A stretch of DNA of 64,000 nt from VAZQ01 sp963763365 (lineage in GTDB: Bacteria; Pseudomonadota; Alphaproteobacteria; Rhizobiales; Xanthobacteraceae): assembly GCA_963763365.1 (NCBI GenBank), contig CAVXOE010000014.1:290801-354800 (forward strand), read 5' to 3'. Below are positions 54,037 to 62,856 of this stretch, in pieces. Made by a program: the position numbers and the translations under genes. Positions within the stretch are counted from its first letter, which is position 1. Each line of letters starts with the position of its first letter. The notes beneath the pieces are model-generated. The model made no database searches. It had not been told where the DNA came from and was given only the letters and a program-made list of their open reading frames with translations.

Positions 54037-54543
54037 ATGCGAACTCATGTATTGGTGGCGTTGAGCATCGCGTCGGCTCTGGCATTAGGGAATGCGACAC
54101 ATGCGCAGCAGCCGGCCGCGCCGGCGCCAATTGCCCCGCTGGACTACGGCCCGCCGATCAATAACGAACAGGCCAAAGCGGTTGCAGGCGCGGCGTTTGC
54201 GGAGGCCAAGAAGAATAACTGGCGCATGGCGTTTACCATCGTTGGGCCAGCCGGTGAACCGGTCTATTTCGAAAAGATGGACGGCACCCAACTCGCGTCG
54301 CTCGAAATCTCGCGCGCCAAGGCGCGCACCGCCGTGATGTTCCGACGTCCGAGCAAGGCGTTCGCGGATCAATATGCCGCAGGTAACACCACGTTCATGA
54401 CGTTTCCGGATGCCCCGGTCGCTTCCGAAGGCGGCGTGCTGATTATCGTCGGCGGCAAGATCATCGGCGCAATCGGCGCCAGCGGCGGCACCGGCCAGCA
54501 GGACGGCCTGGCGGCGGCGGCGGGCGCCGGCGCGGCGAAATGA
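54037..54543 (+). CDS. Exported GlcG/HbpS family (DUF336) protein
   Basis: 168-residue secreted GlcG/HbpS protein: signal MRTHVLVALSIASALALGNATHA, then a short Pro/Ala linker, NNEQAKAVAGAAFAEAKKNN, MAFTIVGPAGEPVYFEKMDG, ASLEISRAKARTAVMFRRPS and the Gly-rich VGGKIIGAIGASGGTGQQDG. Unlike the copy at 5192 it has an export signal, so the two act in different compartments. GGAGGCAGG precedes the ATG. Some HbpS members bind heme; not shown here. Confidence 0.87.
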   Translation: MRTHVLVALSIASALALGNATHAQQPAAPAPIAPLDYGPPINNEQAKAVAGAAFAEAKKNNWRMAFTIVGPAGEPVYFEKMDGTQLASLEISRAKARTAVMFRRPSKAFADQYAAGNTTFMTFPDAPVASEGGVLIIVGGKIIGAIGASGGTGQQDGLAAAAGAGAAK

Positions 54544-54803
54544 TCGGCGGGGCAACTACTCTCGCGCTGTTTTGATCGCCGGCCGGATCGGCAGCGCGTT
54601 TTGGAATCCGGAATAAGTCATTATAAACAATTATCTTTTTGCCAAAACGGGGCGCTCGCCAGGACGCTCCATTAATTGTGCGCGAACGCCCGAGGAGGCT
54701 TTGCCGGCGCAGCGAGATTGATTAGGTATGGGCGTGGAACTTTCGGCAGTCTCCCGCCGTTTTCGGTCTCGATAAGAGTTTCATCTCCAGCCCGGGATTG
54801 GGC

Positions 54804-56087
54804 ATGACGCCCGCGACTTCGTCGTCTGTCCTTCGTCGCCTGCGCGACGAAGACAGGCCCATCGCAACTTCGGACGCAGCTACGCTGCCGAACGATCCGC
54901 GATCGTTCTGGCGGGAGAACTATCGCGCCGTGCGAGCGGAGACCGAACGTCGCGCCGCTCCCCTCGGACCGGAAGACCAGAGCGTGCAATCGATGCCGGA
55001 CGCGAGTCCGACCAAGTGGCATCGTGCTCACATGACGTGGTTCTTCGAGCAGTTCCTGCTCGTCCCGCATCTTTCTGGCTATCAAGTGTTCGACGACGAT
55101 TTCGCGTTTCTGTTCAACTCGTACTACGTTGCCGCCGGTCCGCGTCACGCTCGGCCGCGCCGCGGTATGTTGACGAAGCCGGACTGCGCGCGCATCGCCG
55201 CCTATCGTGCCCATGTCGACGCGGCGGTCGAGCGATTGATTTCCTCGGTGGCGGACGGCGAGTTGGCTTCGGTCATTCGCGTCCTGGAGATCGGTCTCAA
55301 TCATGAGCAGCAGCATCAGGAGCTGTTGCTGACCGACATCCTGCATGCCTTTGCGCAGAACCCGATTTCGCCGTGCTACGACGCCGACTGGCGGGTGCCG
55401 CAGCAATGCGCGGTACCGTCAACCGGCGCCTTCGCACAGATCCCGCCCGGCGTCCACACGATCGGTTTTGCGGGCGGCGGTTACTGCTTCGACAACGAGG
55501 GACCCGCCCACCAGGTCTTCGTCGGTCCGGTGCGGATTGCGCGCAATCTCGTCCACAACGCGCAATGGCTCGAATTCATGGCCGACGGCGGCTACGCGAC
55601 GCCGTCGCTCTGGCTCTCCGACGGCTGGACGGCGGCCGACACGGAAGGCTGGAATGCGCCCGGGTATTGGCGCGAGATCGACGGGGCGTGGTTCTCGTTG
55701 ACCCTCGGCGGCCTCAAGCCGATCGATCCTGACGCGCCTGTGACGCATGTCAGCTATTACGAGGCGGATGCATTCGCGCGCTGGGCCGGAAAACACCTGC
55801 CGACTGAAGCCGAATGGGAGGTTGCCGCCCGTGCATGTCTGCTCGACGATGCGTTCGGCGTGGCTTGGCAATGGACGGCCAGCGCCTATCTACCCTACCC
55901 AGGATATCGCGCCGCGGACGGCGCACTTGGTGAATACAACGGAAAATTCATGATCAACCAGATGGTGCTTCGGGGTGGCTCGCATGCGACGCCCGAAGGG
56001 CATTCGCGCGTGAGCTATCGCAATTTCTTCTATCCGGCGGCGCGTTGGCAGTTCAGCGGGCTGCGTCTCGCGGAGCATGGAGCCTAA
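54804..56087 (+). CDS. egtB: Ergothioneine biosynthesis sulfoxide synthase EgtB
   Basis: 427-residue iron enzyme joining hercynine to a cysteine-derived thiol with O2. The DinB-like N-terminal domain supplies the three-His facial triad: H73 (KWHRAH), H167 and H171 (NHEQQHQE); the C-terminal FGE-sulfatase domain has HLPTEAEWEVAAR, WQWTASAYLPYPGYR and RGGSHATPEGHSRVSYRNFF. The ATG at 54804 has only a weak ribosome-binding site. egtD follows after three bases, so the pair is one operon. The preceding 260-base gap has an AT-rich stretch near 54620-54640 but no clear promoter. Confidence 0.9.
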   Translation: MTPATSSSVLRRLRDEDRPIATSDAATLPNDPRSFWRENYRAVRAETERRAAPLGPEDQSVQSMPDASPTKWHRAHMTWFFEQFLLVPHLSGYQVFDDDFAFLFNSYYVAAGPRHARPRRGMLTKPDCARIAAYRAHVDAAVERLISSVADGELASVIRVLEIGLNHEQQHQELLLTDILHAFAQNPISPCYDADWRVPQQCAVPSTGAFAQIPPGVHTIGFAGGGYCFDNEGPAHQVFVGPVRIARNLVHNAQWLEFMADGGYATPSLWLSDGWTAADTEGWNAPGYWREIDGAWFSLTLGGLKPIDPDAPVTHVSYYEADAFARWAGKHLPTEAEWEVAARACLLDDAFGVAWQWTASAYLPYPGYRAADGALGEYNGKFMINQMVLRGGSHATPEGHSRVSYRNFFYPAARWQFSGLRLAEHGA

Positions 56088-56090
56088 GTC

Positions 56091-57066
56091 ATGGCCGCAC
56101 AGACCCGCGCAGCCCGCCGTTACGATCCGGAAGAGGCCGAGAGCGCGTTCGAGCACGACGTCATGACCGGATTGACGGCGAAACCGAAATGGCTGCCGCC
56201 GAAATATTTCTACGACGAGAAGGGCGCGCAGCTCTTCGACGACATCACGCTGCTGCCGGAGTATTACCCGACGCGCGCCGAGCTTGCGATCCTGCGCGAG
56301 CATGCGGGCGACATTGCGCGGTTCGTGCCGGCGGGCGCGGCGCTGATCGAGTTCGGCAGCGGCTCGAGCGTCAAGGCGCGCATCCTGCTGGCGGCAGCGC
56401 CCACCATCGCGGCCTATGTGCCGGTCGACATCTCGCCCGAGATGCTGGCGCAGGAAGCCGACAAGGTGCGGCGCGATTTTCCCAATCTCGTGGTGCTGCC
56501 GGTCGAGGCCGATTTCACCAAGCCGTTCCGCTTGCCGCCGTCGCTCGCCGAGACGCCACGCATCGGATTTTTCCCCGGCTCGACCATCGGCAATTTCGAG
56601 CCGCACGAGGCGTCCTCGTTTCATGCGGCACGCGCGGCAGATCCTCGGGCGCGGCGCCACGCTGATCATCGGCGTGGACCTGGTGAAGGATCCGGCGGTG
56701 CTCAACGCGGCCTACAATGACCTCGCCGGCGTCACGGCGAAGTTCAATCTCAACCTACTCACCCGTATCAACCGCGAGCTCGATGCCAATTTCGACCCAA
56801 CGAGCTTCTGCCACAAGGCGTTCTACAATTCCGAACGACACCGTGTCGAGATGCACCTCGCCAGCAAGCGAAGCCAGAAGGTGCGGGTGGCAGGCCACAT
56901 GATCGAATTCCGCGCCGGCGAAACGATCCACACCGAGAACAGCTACAAATACACGCTCGAAGCCTTCGGCGCGCTGGCGCGCGGCTCGGGCTGGACCCCG
57001 TCGGCGGTATGGACCGACGACAAGAAGCATTTTTCCGTGCAGGCGCTCGTCGCCCAGGACGAGTGA
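56091..57066 (+). CDS. egtD: L-histidine N-alpha-methyltransferase EgtD (frameshifted as given)
   Basis: SAM-dependent enzyme (about 324 residues repaired) making hercynine, the first ergothioneine step. Conserved parts: PKWLPPKYFYDEKGAQLFD, ELPEYYPTRAE-like LLPEYYPTRAELAILREHAG, LIEFGSGSSVKARILL, GFFPGSTIGNFEP, then in the next frame LGRGATLIIGVDLVKDPAVL and FCHKAFYNSERHRVEMHL. Removing one T from the TTT at 56619-56621 joins them. Translation starts three bases after the egtB stop. Confidence 0.9.
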
Positions 57067-57091
57067 TGGGCTTATAGAACTTCTCGACGTC

Positions 57092-57115
57092 ATGGCCGGG
57101 CTTTGTCCCGGCCAT
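57092..57115 (+). terminator. Palindrome/possible terminator after egtD
   Basis: Perfect 9-bp stem ATGGCCGGG/CCCGGCCAT with a CTTTGT loop 25 bases after the egtD stop. It looks like a dispersed genomic palindrome that could also end transcription. Confidence 0.5.
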
Positions 57116-57236
57116 CCACGTCTTTGTGCGACGTCGCGATCTCGTCTAAAGTATGGATGCCCACCAGGCGAAGTTTACGCAGCCTACGCAAGCTTGGCTG
57201 CGAGCGCGGGCATGGCGGCTAAAGGAGGGGCTCGTT

Positions 57237-58223
57237 GTGAAGGTGCGCTGTCTCGCAGTCCTATCCTTTCTGCTCGCAATCGCTACCCTCGGCGACGCGC
57301 GCGCCCAGTCGGACTATCCGAACAAGCCGGTGCGCATCATTCTCAACTCGGCGGCAGGCAGCGCGAATGACGCGACCTCGCGCATCCTCGCCGACAAGCT
57401 CGGAAAGATCTGGAACCAGCAGGTCCTGACCGTCAACCAGCCGGGCGCTGGCGGTGCGATCTCGGCGCGCGTCGCCGCGACCTCGCCGGCCGACGGATAC
57501 ACGCTCTACCTGCCGGCGACCTCGCCGTTCTTGGCGCTGCCCGGGGTATCTGGTGTTGCACCGAACTTGCCGATCGAATTGCCGCGAGACTTCATGTCGA
57601 TCAGCTTCGTGCTGCAGCAGCCGCTGTTCATCGGCGTCTCGCATTCCTCCGGCATCGCCAGCATCGCGCAAGTGATCGAACTGGCGAAGCAGAAGCCGGG
57701 CGAAATCGCCTACGCGGCGACGGGGCGCGGGCGGCTCACGCACCTCACCATGGAGCTGCTGCAGGCGCGTGCCGGTGTGAAGCTCCAGCTTGTGCCTTAT
57801 GCCGGCGGTACCGCGCAGGCACTGAACGACGTGATCAGCGGCCGCATCCCGCTGGTGCTCGATGCCTATGCGGGCCTTGCCGCCGCGATCCGCGGCGATC
57901 TGATCAAGGGCCTTGCCAACACATCGCTGGAACGGCTGCCCGGCTTCGAGAACATGGCCACGGTCGCCGAAACCCTGCCGGGCTTCTTCGTCGGCGCCTG
58001 GAACGTGATGCTTGCGCCGAACGGTACGCCTGAGGCGATCGTGCGCAAGGTCAACGCCGATCTCAAGATCGCGCTCGACGATCCGGAGGTGCGCGGCAAG
58101 TTTCAGGCGAACGGCGCGTTCGTGAAATACATGACGCCGGAGGAAGTCACCGCCTTCGTGCAGTCGGAGCAGAAGACATGGCGGCCGATCCTCGACCAGG
58201 TCGCGCGCGAAACTGCGAAATAA
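57237..58223 (+). CDS. Bug/TctC-type substrate-binding protein
   Basis: 328-residue Bug protein. Start is GTG at 57237, eight bases after AGGAGG, giving the signal VKVRCLAVLSFLLAIATLGD; earlier frames lack one. Motifs: YPNKPVRIILNSAAGSANDA, NQPGAGGAISARVAA, LVPYAGGTAQALNDVISGRI and LAPNGTPEAIVRKVNADLK. It begins a same-strand run reaching the window end (ATP-grasp-like, FAH family, Bug, FMN reductases, LigAB), consistent with uptake for an aromatic catabolic pathway. Confidence 0.9.
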   Translation: MKVRCLAVLSFLLAIATLGDARAQSDYPNKPVRIILNSAAGSANDATSRILADKLGKIWNQQVLTVNQPGAGGAISARVAATSPADGYTLYLPATSPFLALPGVSGVAPNLPIELPRDFMSISFVLQQPLFIGVSHSSGIASIAQVIELAKQKPGEIAYAATGRGRLTHLTMELLQARAGVKLQLVPYAGGTAQALNDVISGRIPLVLDAYAGLAAAIRGDLIKGLANTSLERLPGFENMATVAETLPGFFVGAWNVMLAPNGTPEAIVRKVNADLKIALDDPEVRGKFQANGAFVKYMTPEEVTAFVQSEQKTWRPILDQVARETAK

Positions 58224-58244
58224 TGCCACGTTCGTTGAACGCGC

Positions 58245-59156
58245 ATGCCGATCTGTGAGGCCGATCCCTGGCGGCTGCAATACTTCGAGCGCGCGAACTG
58301 TCCGCCGGATGTCAATATTCCGACCGAGGACAGCGACGCCTGGCTCTGGTACCCCGAGCATCGCTGGGTCTATGACAAGATCGCGATCGCGCGGAGCCAG
58401 GGGCTCGACGCCGCGCCGCATGGCGTCCCGCCGCCGCGCTTTCCGGTGTTCTCCAAGCCAATCACCAATCTCAAGGGCATGGGTGTCGGTAGCCGCGTGC
58501 TGCGCTCGGCTGATGATTACGAGAAGAGTTCAACGGCCGGACATATGTGGATGCCGCTGCTCGAAGGCCGCCATGTCAGCTCCGATGTCGCGGTGGTCGA
58601 AGGCGTGCCGCGCTGGTGGCGGCATGTCACCGGCGCGCCGGGCGGCGAAGGTACGTTCGATTATTGGACCGTGCATGCGGCGCGCGATGCCGCGGTCGAA
58701 GATTATTGCGGCGCCTGGATCGCCAAGCATCTCGGCGGCTACACCGGCATTCTCAACATCGAGACGATCGGCGGCCGGATGATCGAGGTGCACCTGCGCA
58801 TGAGCGACCAGTGGCCCGATCTCTATGGCGCGGGCTGGGTCGACGCCGTGGTCAAGCTCTATCACCAGCGGCGCTGGGACTTCGCCGACGCGGACCGGCG
58901 CGACGGCTTCAGCGTGGTTCTGTTCGGGCCGCATGGCCCGAGCTACCGCCATCCGCCCCCCGCCCTGGTCGATAGGGTGCGGCGCATGCCCGGCGTGTCG
59001 AGCGTGCAGATCACCTTCCACGAGGACAAGGACCCCACGCAGCACGCCATGCCGCCGGGCGGCTTTCGCCTCGCGGTGGTGAATGCCTTCAGCCTGGAGG
59101 CCGGGCGCGCAGGCCGCGACCTGCTGTGCCGGCATTTTCTGCCGCACGCCGCGTGA
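58245..59156 (+). CDS. Hypothetical protein, divergent ATP-grasp-like
   Basis: 303 residues, no named family recognised. The order of segments suggests an ATP-grasp fold: FPVFSKPITNLKGMGVGSRV (candidate nucleotide Lys and Gly loop, about 66-85), WMPLLEGRHVSSDVAVVEG (strand pair, about 102-120), and LNIETIGGRMIEVHLRMSDQ (metal/ATP acid region, about 169-188) where the usual E-x-N is replaced by E-x-H. No signal peptide or membrane segment. It follows a Bug gene by 21 bases and precedes an FAH-family gene. The ATP-grasp idea is inference. Confidence 0.6.
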   Translation: MPICEADPWRLQYFERANCPPDVNIPTEDSDAWLWYPEHRWVYDKIAIARSQGLDAAPHGVPPPRFPVFSKPITNLKGMGVGSRVLRSADDYEKSSTAGHMWMPLLEGRHVSSDVAVVEGVPRWWRHVTGAPGGEGTFDYWTVHAARDAAVEDYCGAWIAKHLGGYTGILNIETIGGRMIEVHLRMSDQWPDLYGAGWVDAVVKLYHQRRWDFADADRRDGFSVVLFGPHGPSYRHPPPALVDRVRRMPGVSSVQITFHEDKDPTQHAMPPGGFRLAVVNAFSLEAGRAGRDLLCRHFLPHAA

Positions 59157-59225
59157 TTGTCAGCAACCGCGATCTCATGTTACGCGCCGTCTCCGGAAAC
59201 GGCGCGTATCAGGCAAGGAGCGGCA

Positions 59226-60098
59226 ATGAAAATCGTGGGGTTTGAGGCAGACGGCGGATTGCATCTGGGCGTCGTCGAAGGCGATCAGGTGATCGACCTG
59301 CAGGCGGTCGACAAGGCAATCCCGTCCGATCTCGGCGAGGTGCTGCGCCGGCACAACGGCGACCTCTCGTCGCTCAAGGACGCGGCAAAGCGTGCGCCGG
59401 CTACGGCCCGCCGCCCGCTCAAGGGGCTCAAGTTCGGATTGCCGGTGGCGCGGCCCGGCAAGGTCATCTGCCTCGGTCTGAATTATCTGGAGCACGTCAA
59501 GGAAGGCTCGCAGCGCGACAACATTCCGAAATTTCCCACCATCTTCTTTCGCGTCAACACCTCGCTGGTACCGCACGGCCAGCCGATCATCCGTCCGAAA
59601 GCGTCGGAGACGCTCGACTACGAAGCCGAGTTGATCTTCGTCGTCGGCAAGCGCGCCAAGCACCTCACGATGGACAACGCCTATTCGTGCATCGCCGGAT
59701 GGTCCTGCGGCAACGAGGGTTCGGTGCGCGAGTTCCAGCGCAAGACCACGCAATGGGACATGGGCAAGAGCTTCGATCGCACCGGCGGCTTCGGTCCGTG
59801 GATGGTGACGGCCGACGAGGTGCCGCCGGGCGGCAAGGGCCTGAAGATCCAGACGCGGCTCAACGGCACGACGCTGCAGTCGGACAACACCGACAACATG
59901 ATGTTCCCGGTCGCCGAGACGCTGGTCTACGTCACGCAGGGCATCACGCTCGAGCCGGGCGACATCTGTTTCACCGGCACGCCGTCCGGCGTCGGCCATC
60001 CGCGCAAGCCGCCGCTCTGGATGAAGCCGGGCGATACCTGCGAGATCGACATCGAGGGCATCGGCGTGCTGTCGAACCCGATCGAAGACGAGAAGTAA
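59226..60098 (+). CDS. Fumarylacetoacetate hydrolase family protein
   Basis: 290-residue FAH-fold enzyme, whose relatives hydrolyse or decarboxylate dicarbonyl acids in aromatic catabolism. Motifs: GKVICLGLNYLEHVKEG, metal ligands in ETLDYEAELIFVVGKRAK, WDMGKSFDRTGGFGPWMVT, DICFTGTPSGVGHPRKPP. AAGGAG lies before the ATG at 59226. Together with LigAB downstream it suggests a ring-cleavage pathway; the substrate is unknown. Confidence 0.9.
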   Translation: MKIVGFEADGGLHLGVVEGDQVIDLQAVDKAIPSDLGEVLRRHNGDLSSLKDAAKRAPATARRPLKGLKFGLPVARPGKVICLGLNYLEHVKEGSQRDNIPKFPTIFFRVNTSLVPHGQPIIRPKASETLDYEAELIFVVGKRAKHLTMDNAYSCIAGWSCGNEGSVREFQRKTTQWDMGKSFDRTGGFGPWMVTADEVPPGGKGLKIQTRLNGTTLQSDNTDNMMFPVAETLVYVTQGITLEPGDICFTGTPSGVGHPRKPPLWMKPGDTCEIDIEGIGVLSNPIEDEK

Positions 60099-60137
60099 CG
60101 ACACGCTTCATTGGACACGCCGAACGAGCCGCGGCTT

Positions 60138-60262
60138 TACCCTCCTCCCGCGCAGCGGTGGGGAGGGTCGCGAGCGAAGCGAGCGGGGTGGGGGGTGTTG
60201 CCGCGAATTCCGAAGCCCCCCACCCCCGACCCCTCCCCACCGCTGCGCGGGGGGAGGGGAGA
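60138..60262. repeat. Palindromic repeat, family C copy 2
   Basis: Arms ACCCTCCTCCCGCGCAGCGG and CCGCTGCGCGGGGGGAGGGG with inner GGTGGGGGGTGT/CCCCCCACCCCCG pairing. It occupies most of the gap between the FAH-family and next Bug gene. Confidence 0.75.
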
Positions 60263-60303
60263 TGGCACGCCAGCGCAGAACAAAAAAGAACGTGGAGGAA
60301 TAC

Positions 60304-61299
60304 ATGACGATCGCAATTCGAATGCTCGGGAGCAGACTGCTCGGAGCGCTTTCGATCGCAGCATTGGTGGCGCTGTCGTCGATCCCGCTCCACGCGCAAG
60401 AATGGCCCACGCGTCCGCTGAAGATCGTGGTCGGCTTCGGCGCGGGCGGCGGCACCGACATCGCGGCGCGCCTGATCGGGCAGGGCCTGTCGGAAATCTT
60501 CGGCCAGCCGGTGGTGATCGAGAACCGGCCCGGCGCCGGCGGCACCACCGCGGCGGACGCCGTCGCGAAGTCGCCGAAGGACGGCTACACGGCGCTGGTG
60601 ATGAGCAACGCGCACGCCATCTCCGCCGTCATGTACAAGACGCTCAAGTACGATCCGGTCAACGATTTCCAGATGGTGTCGATGATCGGCACCGCCGGCC
60701 TCGCGCTGGTGACAACGCCCGACTTTCCGCCGAAAGACCTCGCGAGCCTGATCGCGCTCGTGAAGGCCAATCCGGGGAAATACAATTTCGGCAGCGCCGG
60801 CGTCGGCACGACGCAGCAGTTCGCGGGCGAACTGATGAAGCAGATGGCCGGCCTCGACGTGACGCACGTGCCCTACCGCACAACGCCGGCCGCGCTCACG
60901 GGGCTCCTCTCGAAGGACGTGAGCTTCGTGTTCGAGTTGATCCAGACCGTGCAGGGCCAGGTCCAGTCCGGCGCCCTCAAAGCCATCGCCGTGACCTCGC
61001 CGGAGCGCAACCCCGCTCTCCCAAACGTTCCGACCTTCAAGGAAGCCGGCATGGCCGGCTACGACGTGACGAGCTGGTATGGGCTGTCGTTCCCGGCCGG
61101 CACGCCGCCCGCCATCGTCGAAAAGACCAACAAGGCGATGCGGGAGTTGCTCGCGCGGCCAAACGTGCGCGAGCAGTTTCTCAGGATGGGCGCGCTGGCG
61201 CGCACCTCCACGCCCGACGAGCTCAAGACCCACATCGCGGCGGAGATCGCCAAGTGGAAGGGCGTGCGGGAGAAGGCCGGCATCGAGCAGGAGCAGTAG
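60304..61299 (+). CDS. Bug/TctC-type substrate-binding protein
   Basis: 331-residue Bug protein: signal MTIAIRMLGSRLLGALSIAA onward, WPTRPLKIVVGFGAGGGTDI, ENRPGAGGTTAADAVAK, THVPYRTTPAALTGLLSKDV and SFPAGTPPAIVEKTNKAMRE. GGAGG precedes the ATG at 60304. Sixth orphan Bug protein of the window, located between the FAH-family enzyme and FMN reductase genes, so its ligand may be the substrate of this catabolic group. Confidence 0.9.
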   Translation: MTIAIRMLGSRLLGALSIAALVALSSIPLHAQEWPTRPLKIVVGFGAGGGTDIAARLIGQGLSEIFGQPVVIENRPGAGGTTAADAVAKSPKDGYTALVMSNAHAISAVMYKTLKYDPVNDFQMVSMIGTAGLALVTTPDFPPKDLASLIALVKANPGKYNFGSAGVGTTQQFAGELMKQMAGLDVTHVPYRTTPAALTGLLSKDVSFVFELIQTVQGQVQSGALKAIAVTSPERNPALPNVPTFKEAGMAGYDVTSWYGLSFPAGTPPAIVEKTNKAMRELLARPNVREQFLRMGALARTSTPDELKTHIAAEIAKWKGVREKAGIEQEQ

Positions 61300-61373
61300 C
61301 GGGCATTGCCTGCGCCGCCGCAATGGCTACATGACGAGGCGGCCTCCCATTCCGGCATGACAACGAGGACGAT

Positions 61374-61943
61374 ATGGCGACAATGAATGTGATCTCGATC
61401 TGCGGCTCGCTGCGCAAAGGTTCGTACAACGCGATGGTGCAGCGTCTGCTGCCGTCGCTGGCGCCCGAAGGCATGAGCATCACGCCCGCGCCGAGCTTCG
61501 CGGAGTTTCCGATCTACAATGCCGACGTTCAGAATTCGTCGGGCTTCCCCGGTCCGGTCAACGCGCTCGCCGACGCCATTCGTGCGGCTGATGCGGTGAT
61601 CTTCTGCACGCCGGAATACAACTTCTCGATTCCCGGCGGACTCAAGAATGCCATCGACTGGCTCTCGCGTCTGCAGAACCAGCCATTCGCCGGCAAAGCC
61701 GTGGCACTGCAATCCGCCTCGCCGGGCCCGGTCGGTGGTGCCCGCGTGCAATACGACCTGCGCAAGGCGATGACGGGCTTGGACGCCTTCGTGCTCAACA
61801 AGCCGGAAATCTTTATCGGTAACTGCGCGGCGAAGTTCGACGAGAAGACGGGCGAGCTCAAGGATGAAACGACGCGCGGCTTCATCAAGCAGCAGCTCGC
61901 CGCGCTCGCACCCCATATCACGCGGATCGCGCCCAAAGGCTGA
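61374..61943 (+). CDS. NADPH-dependent FMN reductase family protein, copy 1
   Basis: 189-residue flavodoxin-fold reductase giving reduced FMN or reducing quinones/azo groups. The phosphate-binding loop is ISICGSLRKGSYNAMVQ, the active-site segment is CTPEYNFSIPGGLKNAIDWL and the late PGPVGGARVQYDLRKAM is typical of the ChrR/YieF group. A close paralogue lies at 62167. The pair between a Bug gene and ligAB suggests supply of reducing flavin to a ring-modifying step; inference. Confidence 0.88.
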   Translation: MATMNVISICGSLRKGSYNAMVQRLLPSLAPEGMSITPAPSFAEFPIYNADVQNSSGFPGPVNALADAIRAADAVIFCTPEYNFSIPGGLKNAIDWLSRLQNQPFAGKAVALQSASPGPVGGARVQYDLRKAMTGLDAFVLNKPEIFIGNCAAKFDEKTGELKDETTRGFIKQQLAALAPHITRIAPKG

Positions 61944-61952
61944 TCGAGCTCG

Positions 61953-62066
61953 GCCTCATGCTGAGGAGCCGCACGAAGTGCGGCGTCTCGAAGCACGGCT
62001 GCACGTACGGTGTGCGCGACCATCCTTCGAGACGCCCTCGCTTCGCTAGGGCTCCTCAGGACGAGG
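61953..62066. repeat. Interspersed palindromic repeat, family B copy 4
   Basis: Short form: CCTCATGCTGAGGAG and CTCCTCAGGACGAGG arms, inner CGTCTCGAAGCACGG/CCATCCTTCGAGACG, and unit hairpins GCCGCACGAAGTGCGGC and CCCTCGCTTCGCTAGGG. Lies between the two reductase genes. Confidence 0.75.
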
Positions 62067-62166
62067 TCAGAACGCCATGGTTGGTTTTGCACCTTGCCCC
62101 CGATGGCCGTTCCGCTATCAATGCGGCGACGGCGCCCGCCGGCGCCGCGTTAGTCAGGGGTAGATC

Positions 62167-62742
62167 GTGGCTGAACAAAAAATCGATACGCTCGTTATCT
62201 GCGGCTCGCTGCGCAAGGGCTCCTACAATGCTGCGCTGGCGCGGCAGTTGCCCAACTGGGCGCCGCCCGGGATGTCGTTCCGCGCCGCGCCCTCGTTTGA
62301 AAAAATGCCGATCTACAATTTTGACGTCCAGCAATCGGGCGGCTTCCCGGCCGACGTGAACGCCTGGGCCGATGCGATCCGCAGCGCGGATGCCATCGTG
62401 ATCGTCTCGCCGGAATACAACTGGTCGATCCCCGGTGGCCTCAAGAATGCGATCGACTGGATATCGCGCATGAAAGAGCAGCCGTTCAAGGACAAGCCGG
62501 TGACGCTGCAGTCCTGCGCCGGCGGCATCCTCGGCGGTTCGCGCATGCAGTATCATCTGCGCATGACGCTGACCGCGCTCGACGCGCACATCTTCGGACG
62601 GCCGGAAGTTATCATCACGTTCGCACCGCAGAAGTTCGACGAGAAGACGCTCGACCTCAAGGACCAGGCGGCCATAGACCTGATCAAGCAGCAGCTTGCC
62701 GGCTTCGAGAAGTATGCCCGCAAGATCAGCGGCAAGGTGTAG
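62167..62742 (+). CDS. NADPH-dependent FMN reductase family protein, copy 2
   Basis: 191-residue paralogue of the gene at 61374, with GTG start. Shared motifs: VICGSLRKGSYNAALARQLP, VSPEYNWSIPGGLKNAIDW and LGGSRMQYHLRMTLTALDAH, ending with the common KFDEKT and LIKQQLAGF segments. The two copies keep the FMN loop and active-site motif but differ elsewhere, consistent with an old tandem duplication; the spacer between them holds a palindromic repeat. Function as for copy 1. Confidence 0.88.
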   Translation: MAEQKIDTLVICGSLRKGSYNAALARQLPNWAPPGMSFRAAPSFEKMPIYNFDVQQSGGFPADVNAWADAIRSADAIVIVSPEYNWSIPGGLKNAIDWISRMKEQPFKDKPVTLQSCAGGILGGSRMQYHLRMTLTALDAHIFGRPEVIITFAPQKFDEKTLDLKDQAAIDLIKQQLAGFEKYARKISGKV

Positions 62743-62856
62743 GCCGCAACGGCAGTGCGTCCGCTCTCTTCGCAAGGGAGAGGGAGGCCGGGGCTGGCTT
62801 CGCGTATCCCGTTGCACTAACGTGATCAGCATCGAAGCGCCCGCCGGAGAATGGCG

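Noticed and set aside
16430..62066. Repeats considered as a CRISPR array
   Set aside because: Copies are palindromic, tens of kilobases apart and without regular spacers or cas genes.
62761..62805. Fragment resembling repeat family C
   Set aside because: Only one degenerate arm (CTCTTCGCAAGGGAGAGGGA) is left, so it is not listed as a repeat copy.
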